Assembly: GCA_963978895.1 (NCBI GenBank)
Contig: OZ022242.1
Span: 35,610,352-35,674,351, forward strand
Reading direction: 5' to 3'
Length of the DNA stretch: 64,000 nucleotides
From: Erpobdella octoculata
Lineage: Eukaryota; Annelida; Clitellata; Hirudinida; Erpobdellidae
Shown: piece by piece, positions 48,666 to 58,531 of the stretch
Position numbering within the stretch: position 1 is the first letter of the stretch
Layout of the letters: every line of letters starts with the position of its first letter
Notes under the pieces: model-generated
What the model saw: only the letters and a program-made list of their open reading frames with translations
Databases searched by the model: none
Told to the model about the DNA's origin: nothing
Position numbers and translations under genes: made by a program

Positions 48666-50522
48666 ATGTCTGACGAGAAATTCATTGCGATGGGACAGGC
48701 CCTAGGCTATTCCGGAGAAGATTTAAGGAATTATGTCAAAGAGTTAAAGGATGAAGAAAGAGTTAGGAGATTAGAAGAACGTGAAGAAAAAAAACAAGAA
48801 CGGGAAGAGCGAGAACGGGAACGTGAACACGAAGAGAAGAAGAATCAAGAAGCTAAAGAAGAGCGAGAACGGGAACGTGAACACGAAGAGAAGAAGAATC
48901 AAGAAGCTAAAGAAGAACGAGAACGGGAACGGGAACACGAGTTAGAACTAAAAAAGCTGGAATTAGAGGCCCTAACGAAAAAAGAGCCAAAGGTAGAGGT
49001 AACAAAGATTCCTTATCCAAAGTTTTCTGAAGGTGATGACATCGACGCATTTTTGCTGAGATTTGAGTCATTGGCAAAAGCCAATGGTCACCCTCAGAAG
49101 GATTGGGGAATGCTTCTAGGGTCGTTGCTTAGTGCGAAGACTTTGGAAGTGTTTGGCCAACTTAGCGATAGTCAGATGCAGGACTACAGAACGGCAAAGG
49201 AGGCACTCCTTCGTCGTTTTGGGAAGTCAGCGGAAGACTATCGCATAATGTTTCGAGAGTCAATGCCTGAAACGGAGGAGACCTGGGAACATTATCTAGT
49301 GCGGCTAGATAGCCACCTCAGGCGCTGGGTAGATCTCGCGGGCAAACAAAATCTGTTGTTTTTGTTTCTGAAAGAGCAGTTTTTCGGAAAGTGCCCGGCG
49401 GGAATGGTCGAATACTTGTTGGATAAAGAGAGCATAGATGTCAATGAGCTGTGCCTTTGGGTAAACAAGTACAGCCAAGCCCATCCAGAGAAGAGGTTGG
49501 CAAAATTGGACAGCAATAGCAGGATGGGTTGGAACCGGGGTCAGTCGGTCAGTGACGCCAAAATGGTTGAACCTCGCTGCTACAACTGTCATCAAACGGG
49601 GCACATGGCAAGAGAGTGTCGGCAGAGTAGCCCTAGTAATCCTGTACTTTTTCAAACACGGAAAGAGACGACTACGTCAGCACCATGCAAGGATTCCGGT
49701 GTTGTGAATGCATGCGCTGCCATGGTGATGGAAGAAAAAATGGATGAGGTGGAATTGAAGTGTGGATGCATTTTTCCTGTCATTGCGGATGGTTGTTTGC
49801 ACTCAGGAGAAAAATTTAAATTAACCAGAGGGTTTGTGAACAGAAAACCGGTAAAAGTTTTGAGGGACACTGGCTGTACTTCCATAATAGTAAAGGAATC
49901 ATTAGTGCACCCGCGTCAGATGACCGGAAGAACAAGACCCTGTGTTTTGATCGACGGCACAGTTCGAGTAGCTCCAACAGCAGTGGTAAAAATCAAAACA
50001 GACTGGTTCAGAGGAACTAGAGAGGTGGTCTGCATGAAAAACCTACTTTGCGATCTCGTGCTGGGAAATGTTGAAGGGGTAAGAGGTTTTGATGCAATGG
50101 CGGCAGGAAAACGCTTTGGTCGGAAACCACAGAAATCCGCTTCCAACTACGACAGCACTCAGAGGAATGATCAGGTAAAGTTTGGAAAATCGTCGGCTAA
50201 CTCGGAGCTGTATCAAAGCAAGGAAAGAAACACGTCTGCCATTTCAAAAGTAGGAAATAAAGTTGAGGCAAAAGTTCAAGCTTTGAATCCGCCAAAAGAA
50301 AGACCAAGGCTCAATCTTCTGCCTAGAGGCCAACATGGAGGGGTGGGGAAAGTTGGAAAGTTGAATTCGGCAATCTTCGGAGATGCCCGCCCTGTTGACA
50401 CAGCACGCAGAGAGATAGAGATTGAGAATAAGTTGAAAGGAAACTATTTCAAAGGCAAGGAGAACATCGGTGCTGACTTTCTTAGTCGTAAAGAGAGTGA
50501 CGATGTAATCAAGAAACACTGA
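48666..50522 (+). CDS. Gag-protease ORF of the LTR element with an eIF4B/4H-like segment
   Basis: 618 aa. Residues ~25-105 are a charged coiled coil with an 18-residue repeat (REHEEKKNQEAKEE). Residues ~116-280 are capsid-like, the second half resembling a SCAN-type fold (LVRLDSHLRRWVDL, FLKEQFFGKCP). A CCHC zinc knuckle is at 305-318 (CYNCHQTGHMAREC). A retropepsin motif DTG starts at 401, with CDLVLGN further on. Residues ~543-591 (RPRLNLLPRG, then SAIFGDARPVDTARREIEIE) match the conserved C-terminal wording of eIF4B/eIF4H. The end (600-608, NIGADFLSR) is the usual end of the RNase H region of Gypsy pol. Gag packages element RNA and the protease processes it. Pol between protease and RNase H end is deleted. 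G+C is clearly higher than around it. Confidence 0.85.
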   Translation: MSDEKFIAMGQALGYSGEDLRNYVKELKDEERVRRLEEREEKKQEREEREREREHEEKKNQEAKEEREREREHEEKKNQEAKEEREREREHELELKKLELEALTKKEPKVEVTKIPYPKFSEGDDIDAFLLRFESLAKANGHPQKDWGMLLGSLLSAKTLEVFGQLSDSQMQDYRTAKEALLRRFGKSAEDYRIMFRESMPETEETWEHYLVRLDSHLRRWVDLAGKQNLLFLFLKEQFFGKCPAGMVEYLLDKESIDVNELCLWVNKYSQAHPEKRLAKLDSNSRMGWNRGQSVSDAKMVEPRCYNCHQTGHMARECRQSSPSNPVLFQTRKETTTSAPCKDSGVVNACAAMVMEEKMDEVELKCGCIFPVIADGCLHSGEKFKLTRGFVNRKPVKVLRDTGCTSIIVKESLVHPRQMTGRTRPCVLIDGTVRVAPTAVVKIKTDWFRGTREVVCMKNLLCDLVLGNVEGVRGFDAMAAGKRFGRKPQKSASNYDSTQRNDQVKFGKSSANSELYQSKERNTSAISKVGNKVEAKVQALNPPKERPRLNLLPRGQHGGVGKVGKLNSAIFGDARPVDTARREIEIENKLKGNYFKGKENIGADFLSRKESDDVIKKH

Positions 50523-50540
50523 CGCGTTTCTTTTTTCGAA

Positions 50541-50551
50541 GAGGGGGGATA
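50541..50551 (+). other. Polypurine tract
   Basis: GAGGGGGGATA directly before the 3' LTR, the expected site for plus-strand priming. Confidence 0.75.
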
Positions 50552-50772
50552 TGTAAGATGAAGATAATTCATCTTACGTATTTTTCATAGTATTTGTTTA
50601 TTTTATTTTATTATGTGTGCATTTTATTAGGATTGGATATTTCGTAACAATAAGTCATATATATATGTATATGTATATGTATATATATATATATATGTAT
50701 GTATATATATATATGTTTTTATATATATGTATGTGTGTATGTGTGTGCGTATTTACTAATTTTTTTATCTAG

Positions 50773-50811
<39 letters not shown>

Positions 50812-51144
50812 TTTTCCTGATTTTGATTGGTAAGAATGTAAATATTATTTTGTGTATGAGTTTTGAGAAACTAGACAGTGTGTTATAAAGTTGAGTGTTC
50901 GAGAAGAAAAATAAAAGTTTAAAGAGACGTGCTGCAGAGAGAAATTGGAATTTACAAAAGATTTGTTAGAACCGTGCGAAATTCTACAAAGTGAGAGAAT
51001 TCAGTTTTAATTTGAGTGCAGTTAAAAGATTTATTTTTCAAGGGAGAATAATTAAGTTAAAATAAATTCGAGAAATATTGTGATATAAATAACTTCGACT
51101 TTAACGTTACGAATCGCTAGAAAGCATATTCCTCTACGTTTACA
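50552..51144 (+). repeat. 3' LTR
   Basis: 593 bp, nearly identical to the 5' LTR. The visible difference is one TA unit in the first microsatellite. Followed by target duplication TGTAC. Confidence 0.9.
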
Positions 51145-52132
51145 TGTACAAAGCATGAGTTTCAAAGCCCAGACGGTATAAAACATTTTAGTTTAGGCGA
51201 TTCTAGTTCTACCGTTGCTGGTAATATTAATTTTTATTATTTTTTAAGATTTTAATTACAATATTGAATTGTGATAACATGACAATAATGAAAAAACAAT
51301 TCGGTCACTTCTTCAAGTTTGTTGTTACTAAACGGAGTTATTCTTGAATTAAACTCTCTTAAATGAGAAAATAATAGACACTGTAACACATACAAGGTGC
51401 ATAGTAAAAATCATCAAAAATTTATCAAGAATACTACTATAAAACAATAAGTTGAAAAATTGAAAAAAAATTCATAATAAAAATTGGTTAATTTCATTGT
51501 TTTATGCCGTAGAATTGCATCAAACAAATTAAACCTTAGTTAACAAATCTGAAACCTTTTGAATATTAAAAAAAAACGTCTAACTAAAGTGTACACAATG
51601 CTGTAAAGATCGGAAAAACATTAAGTTTCAAAATTAAATTGTTTGCTTAGAATTTTCCGGACAAAAAACACAAGCATTTTAATTCATAAAAAAAGATTAA
51701 CGTTCTTTATTTATTTGAAGAAAAATTTCAATTAGTTTATAATTTTATTAAAAAAAATTTTGTTTTATAAAAATCAAGTTATAACAAATTTGAATTTGAT
51801 ATTTAATTAAAAAATATAATATTAAAAATTTGCCTATGTAGCAAAAATGTGTTATATACATTGTGAACCCTTTAAAAACAAAAACAACTTACATATAGAA
51901 AGGTGCCATTGATGCCATTAACAGTAGCTTTTAGAACTTGATGGCTTAAATTACTGCATCTTAAAGACCAAACTGTTACAGTTTAATTTTAAAGTTCAAC
52001 TATTAATTTGATTATTTATTTTATTTTTTTTGTTTATGTCACATAATATAAAGGACTGAAAAACTGATAATAAAAAACAAAATCATTGTCATAATGAGCA
52101 AAGTAAATTACAATTTTTTCAATAAGAGAGAG

Positions 52133-55100
52133 TTACACTTTTAGTTCTTCATAATAGTGGTCATCTGTTACATTTTCGTAGTTCTTTGACGTTTTAGCCA
52201 ATTGAAGATATTTTTCTTCCTCATCTTTGCTTTGATTGTTTAGTTTATTCAGATCAATCAAAGTTGATTCATTTTTACATTTTTGAATTTTTTGCCGGGC
52301 TCTGAAAATGTTAAAACATTTTATAGATTTTTTTGTAATAAAACTGAAATTTTTTGAAAAATAAAATAACTATTAATAGTGTTTTAATTATAGCATTTTT
52401 GTAATAAACTTGTTTATTTGAAATAAAAGTTGAAAAAACCATATATTTTTATGTTTGGTGATTTTAAAAAAATTGAAAAATTTGATTTATTTTATTTTTG
52501 TTTTTAAAATTTTGTTGACTCTTTTCTTTGAATGTCAAGAAAGCACTTAGATACTTTTTAAAAAATCTGACAATGTTATTGTCACGATTCGTATTTTGAA
52601 GACACAACGGAAATTCTTACCAACTTAAGGTTGTATTATATTATACACCGATCTTGTTGGCAGCATTGATTAAATTAGTTATTTTAGAAGAGTTGAATTA
52701 ATTTTAACACCATGGTAGTGAGAGCTAATCAACGGGTTTATTTCAAATAAGGCTGTCATAATAAAACGTAGCGATGTTATAATCATTATTTTAATTAACG
52801 TTTTGTCCGAAAATCTAGTTGGGCGATTTTATTCATTATTCAATTGTTCACGTAGTTTTCTGACATTTTCTAAGCTATAAATACAACTAAGATAATACTC
52901 TTTTCCATTCATTTATCAAAGATTTTCTAGAGGTTGAACTGAGTTTAGTAGATTTTCTTATAGAAGATGTAATCATGCTGTCTAGAGAAGTCGTTTCTCT
53001 TTTTCAACAGTCACGGACGGTCTATTGGTTAAGTATGTGGCGATCATTCATTCAATCCAGAAATTTTACTTCACGAAGAGTTTCAAAACGCACAGCTACA
53101 AACTGACGGAAATAAATAGTAAAAAAGGGAAAAGAGTTTTAAAAAAACAGACTAAGAAAAATAACGTTTGACAAAAAAGAACAAGATTTTTCAAATAGTA
53201 GGGAAAGGTGGAGTTTTCAATTTTAATTTCAATAAGACAAATTTTAAAAAAATTATTTTAGATCTAAGAGGTAAACCGTGCAAAAGAACAATAGAACGAA
53301 AAATTTGAAAGATTTGATAAGTGCTGAGACTAACGTGCGTGATGAACAAGAAAATTACGTTATTTTATTAGTAAACATGTTTCTAATTATCACAAGTAAT
53401 TTATCCATCTAGTTTTCAAATTTTTTATATCAACTTCAAAGATTTTTGTTTCTTTGGTTTGAATACATTTTTGATTTTAAGCAAATTTTTTAATTTAAAA
53501 TTGATGAGCTTTCCGCATTCCAATTAGGATGAAATTTAGATTCGTTTTTAACTAAACAAACTAAAACCATTTTTAATTTAAAAACCAATTCAAAGTATAG
53601 GAAAGTTGCCAGCAAGTTCTTGCGGTTTTATTTTTAAAACCAGCACTTGACGCACGCTTCGCGCGCAAAGCGTGTGAGTATTTACATATTATTAAAAGGT
53701 AGTCGCATTCAAATTGCACTATAAGCTTGAAAACAACACCAATGCTTTACGCACGCTTCGCAAACGAAGCGTGTGACTATTTTAGTCAGTAGCAGATGAT
53801 TTTTTACTTGAACACGTTTTGGAATGGTCTTCTCTTTGATTGGATGAGTTTGGAAAAACTACCTACGAAAAAAAACCTTTAATGGAAATTATTACAAAAA
53901 CAACACCAATGCGTTATTATAGTTATTACAGTGTGCTATTGGTTTAAAATAATAGCACACTGTAAGTATTCAAAGTCAACAAACTAATGATATTTTGTGT
54001 TTTTCTAAATATATTATTGAATAAATAAAAAATACATTTTTTATTGTTTTGTTTTGAATTTTAATTTAATTAAAATATTATTTACAAACATTTTTTACCT
54101 TCTCGATTTCAAATAAAAATATATTGCTCCAATAAACACAATTGCAAAAAACAACAACCCAACAGTTGATCCAATAATTGCAGTTTTAGATTTTTGAGCA
54201 TCTAAATAAAAAATAAAACCTGCTGTTGTAATATAAATTTATATTTATAAGTTACACTTTAAAAATAAAAAAAAATTACTTGAACAAACATAATTTAAAA
54301 TTATTTTCAGCTATTCATAATTTATGAACTTAAAATAAAAACATCTAACTATTTTGAAAAAAAAAATATTTTGGCTTTTTTAAATATTAATAAACCTTTA
54401 AAAAATCTTGTGTTATATGTTTTATATTCAGGTAAGCAATTACCTGTGCAAAATGTTCTGTTATATGTTGGTTTATATCCAGATAAGCAATCACATTTGT
54501 AACTTCCATAAGTGTTTTGACAAGATGTTGTACGCAGGTCACAATTATGAACACTTGAATCGTTACATTCATCTATATCTTTAATGAGTAAGATAGTATT
54601 CAACAATACCTTAAAACACAGTCTGCATTATTACTGAGGTTTTAAAATCCTAATAAAAAAATATAAAATGAATTGTTATATCTTGTTGTTTCAAATCCAA
54701 GTCAGCAATCACATTTGTAATTTCCAGGAATGTTTTGACAGGATGTTGTACGCAGGTCACAATTATGTAAACGTTTTGCATAACATTCATTTATATCTTT
54801 AATAAAATAATTATAAGTATTTGTTAAAAAACAGTTCGTTTGTCTATTTTCAATTTAAAGGTTTGCAAACATTGCAGCAAGCAAGAAACTGAAAAATAAA
54901 ACGTGAAGGTTATGCCATTATGGCGTCTTCTTCTAACATACACAATTTATGACTCTTTTTGTTACAAAATATAAAATCAAAAATCAAAATTTTCGAAATC
55001 AGCAACAAATTATTGAATAGGTGTAATAACTTATTAAAAATTATTTAACAAGGCATTTTGAATAAAATAATGAAGAATTTACTCTCTTTAACAAGCAAAC

Positions 55101-56739
55101 AGTAAAAAAACAATAATTTTATGTTTCAGCTCAAGGGGATTATTTGTTAATTTTACTTCAAGGTTAGCAAACATGTTGGCAAGAAAAAACTAAAAGATAA
55201 ATGATAAAGATCGTGACATTAGGACGCCATTTTGTGAGTTACACTTAACAGCGCCGGGAATGGCAAGTGGATAGGGAGGTATAAGGGTACAAAAGCGTCA
55301 ATTATATTTGCACTGATTGAGCTACAGTTTTACATGTTACCCACACGTGTATTTGAAATGGTATGCGCCAAACCGTATAATATTTGTCCAACAGTGAGAG
55401 ATGAAGTACTAAGTTGGCCTAAGCACTATGTGTGAATCTTTTATTTAAACTTTCAAATTTATGTTTATATTTTAATTTTTATCAAATATATTATAAAATC
55501 ATTTTTCAATTAGCATTTTGCACTAAAAACGAGACTATCTAATTAATGAGGGACTGAAAATTATTCACCAACACATGTTGAAGTAGGATTTTCTTTATTA
55601 AATCCTACCTTACACTTGCAGGTATAATACTCTTTTTGATTATGTTCGACTTTTTTACAAGTTTCATTTTGTTTGCAAGACTCTTCAGATGTGCAATCTA
55701 AAAAGTGTTTTTGAAGTTGATTTATGAATTTGAAACAAAATCAATATCAATTAAATATAAAATTTTATTAGCCTTTCAAAAACATTGAAATTTCACAGAT
55801 TTCCAGAATTTCCGGAAGTAAAACTTCTAATTCAACAAAAATGTATCTTCCTAGACATGCTGTATAAAACTGGGTTGTTTTGTAGAGACGACCATATCCG
55901 CACATTTTGTAAATATCAGACGAAAATCCAAGTTTCGGAAACGATGAATCATTTTTAGAAACATATATACGTGTGTAAATGACATCCTCTGTCAGCATAT
56001 TAACATATATGTTATCATTGAAATTTTATAAAAATAACTAAAAAAATTAATTTACCTGGCTTTTTAATATTTATTTCAATAGTTTTTATTTCCTTATTCG
56101 TATTTAAATCAATTGAAAACCACAAAGGAGAAGAAACTGAAATGCACGTTGAGTTATTTCCATCAGTTAATTTTCTTTCGATTCTACCATTTTCATTTTT
56201 TGCCGTTTTTTGATAAGCAATATTTAATTCATTGAGCAATATATCTGAAAATGTGAAACAAAACAATAAAAATTTAAAACAATAAACAAAAACCGTTAGT
56301 TATTTTTGTCTTTTAAATAAAGTTAGTTACTGCATTTCCTTGGTTTTTTATTTTTATAAGATTTTTTATTATAATTTCTTTTAAATTCAACCAAACAATT
56401 TTGTATTTTAAGAGCCAACTCATAACTATTATAAAACACGATTTTGTAATATAGTGCAGGTATTTTTGAGCTAATCAAGTGGTTGTTAATTTCTGAAAAA
56501 GTGTTTTAATAAAAATTAAACCAATAAAAGATGGTGAGTTATAGCATGGAAATAAACTATTGGCACTTAAATCATGCTACCAAGCAAATTAATATTATAT
56601 GAAAGGAAAAACTTTTGTAACAAAAGAGATTGAAAATGAATAAAAACAGTTTGAACAAAATAGCGTTAACAATCTTACCTTGCAATATGACGGTAGGAAA
56701 ACCAAATATAGAAAATATTACAATCAGTTTGATAAACAT
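52133..56739 (-). CDS. Gene F: short F5/8C-EGF receptor with intact tyrosine tail
   Basis: Predicted 349-aa type I protein. Exons: 56739-56679 (signal peptide MFIKLIVIFSIFGF), 56244-56056 and 55988-55773 (F5/8C), 55697-55569 (EGF, SCKQNETC), 54578-54396 (EGF with a 16-residue internal repeat), 54201-54099 (membrane, GSTVGLLFFAIVFIG), 52301-52133 (tail ending [16 protein letters not shown]). Summed length 1050 nt, in frame, skipping a dead EGF exon at 54661-54796. The F5/8C exon ends at a GC donor shared with gene C; without that splice the product would stop after LKG. The juxtamembrane EGF-like exon is deleted, leaving only its last bases (TTGTTCAAGTAA) near 54284. Confidence 0.7.
53638..53945. 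other. Gene F-specific insertion with GC-rich hairpins
   Basis: About 300 bp absent from the A and D paralogs. It has two short hairpins, CACGCTT...AAGCGTG (53653-53674) and CACGCTTCG-CAAA-CGAAGCGTG (53752-53773), in otherwise A/T-rich DNA. No ORF or classical element ends. Confidence 0.5.
53926..53965. repeat. Perfect 15-bp inverted repeat
   Basis: TTACAGTGTGCTATT, a 10-base loop, then AATAGCACACTGTAA. The D paralog has only the right arm in altered form (AATAGGACACTGTTA near 31094). Confidence 0.8.
54661..54796 (-). pseudogene. Dead EGF exon of gene F
   Basis: Starts as a good EGF module (INECYAKRLHNCDLRTTSC) but has TGA directly after CDC, and the sixth cysteine with its CAG|GT donor has mutated away. 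The gene C paralog (24169-24300) is intact. Confidence 0.7.
54840..55565. other. Intron of gene F
   Basis: 54840-55200 is paralogous to 24330-24720 in gene C, the stretch next to the LINE there. The part at 55205-55440 (GACGCCATTTTGTGAG, TATGCGCCAAACCG) is unique to F in this window and unrecognised. Confidence 0.35.
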
Positions 56740-56849
56740 TGTTTTCTTCACAGTTTTATTTCCAACAACAAAACGCTAAAAGTCTTGAATTCTTATCAAA
56801 TCAAAAATGTAATATAGAAGAAACAAGGAAGTTTGTTTAAATGACAGAT

Positions 56850-57145
56850 CAGCTGTGAACAATTACTCTATAAATTACTGATATAATTTATAGAGCTAGA
56901 TGTAATTATACATGTCAACTGCAACGTCTAATTATATTCGCAAAAACGTTTATGAATAGTAGATAAACTTCCTGATCGTTTTTTAGTCCTGAATTCTTAT
57001 CAAATCAAAAATGTAATATAGAAGAAACAAGAAAGTTTGTTTAAGTGACAGATCAGCTGTGAACAATTAGGATTTATTTAATTTTTTTTCAAAATATCGC
57101 TAATTTTCTTGAGCTCTATAAATTACTGATATAATTTATAGAGCT
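56850..57145 (-). promoter_or_regulatory. Putative gene F promoter, tandemly duplicated
   Basis: The CAGCTGTGAACAATTA block occurs at 56850-56865 and 57054-57069. The TATA palindrome occurs at about 56864-56898 (left arm damaged) and 57112-57145 (intact). The unit of about 205 bp starts with GAATTCTTATCAAATCAAAA in both copies. Proximity to the ATG at 56739 suggests two competing start regions. Confidence 0.45.
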
Positions 57146-57930
57146 AGATGTAATTATACATGTCAACTGCATCGTCTAATTATATTCGCAAAAAGTTTAT
57201 AAATAGTTAATAAACTTCCTGATCGTTTTTTATTACATAAACATACAATTATTATTATAATAGTAGATATATTATGTTTCAAAACAATCATGTCTCTTAA
57301 TTCAAACCTCAGTGATTTTATGTTTGAAATGCAAGTAATGCGTTTCTCTAAACCACAAAAACCCTTATTATGATTATAGGTGATTTCAATCAAATCTAAA
57401 CTGGAACCGCCTTCAGTTAAGCGGCCTGATTTAGAGTTCAATAGTCTGGATTCAAATCTAGAACAAAACTTTTTTTCAAAGTTGATTTTTTTATTCCAAT
57501 CTACTTATATAATCTCCCAGACCTACTTACTCACTCGGAAATTCGGAAAAGTGGAAACTCAGGTGGATTAGCAAAATCACAATCACTAAACCCAATCTTG
57601 TTCATAATTAGAAATTGTACTCACACGTACATGCATATAAATAAACAAGCAGTAAAATAATTTTGTTTTTGACATCTAAAATATAGCTTTCGTGACCTAC
57701 ATTGCATAAAAATCTTCATTTCTATTTTCTATTTAATTTGTGTGGCTGTAATAGTTGAAATAAAAATTTTATATTTTTATCATTTCGAACAGTTATCAAA
57801 TTCATTTGCTAAAGAATGCATTTTTAATATTGCGATATAACAATTCTTTAGTTTTTTTACACATTGTTGCAAAGATCGGAAAAAATTTTAATTTCAAAAT
57901 TAAATCTAAAAACGGATTAATGTATTTAAT

Positions 57931-58020
57931 GTCACCTATCAAAGTACTAACCGTGCTCGACGTTGCTTAACTTCGATGATCAGACGAGACGTGTAGTTTT
58001 CAAAAACAACGTTGGCGCTG
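57931..58020 (-). ncRNA. 5S rRNA-derived segment, second copy
   Basis: Same truncated 5S-like sequence as at 38672-38761, with small changes (TCGTCTGATCATCGAAG). Its matching position in the duplicated unit shows it was copied with the unit, not by a separate insertion. Confidence 0.7.
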
Positions 58021-58531
58021 AAACAAACTAACAACAAACCACATTGCAAGTTAATATAAGCGTTGTAAAAAAGAATAAAGATTGAAGTTATTTATTTCAA
58101 GTGAAGTTTCAATTAGTTTCTAATTTAATTAAAGAAAATAAATAATTTTTTTAGAAATCAAATTATAACAAATTTGAATTTGATATTTAATTTAAAAAAA
58201 TTAATATTAAAAATTTGTTGTGCACATGGCGATTTCTATAAAAACAAAAACCATTTGAGTTTGAGTTTGTTTATTCAGTTATATATATAAAAAATTGCCG
58301 TTGATGCCATCAACAGTAGTTTTTAGAAATTGATCGTTTAAATTACTGCATCTTGAAGACCAATCTGTTACAGTTCAATTTGATTAACTATTATTCTGAT
58401 TATTCGTTTTATTTTTGTCTGATTTAATGAAAGTTTTTGTTTTTGTTTGTGTAACATTGTAAAAAACTGATGATAAAAAAATTATTATCATAATGAGCAG
58501 AGTAAATTACAATTTTTTCAATGAAACAGAG

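Larger units (their letters stand above)
47973..51144 (+). mobile_element. Recent LTR retrotransposon, internally deleted (Ty3/Gypsy type)
   Basis: LTRs of 595 and 593 bp flank a 1.98 kb interior. A 5-bp target duplication TGTAC (47968-47972 and 51145-51149) and the uninterrupted paralogous site near 28560 (TTCTGTACAAAGC) define the insertion exactly. LTRs start TGTAAG and end TTTACA. A primer site, one long ORF and a purine tract are present. Reverse transcriptase and integrase are missing, so it must move, if at all, with help from a full element. The LTRs differ mainly by one TA unit, so it is young. Confidence 0.92.

Noticed and set aside
49292..50519. Several minus-strand frames opposite the gag ORF
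   Set aside because: Shadows of a higher-G+C coding region; no domain or codon signal of their own.
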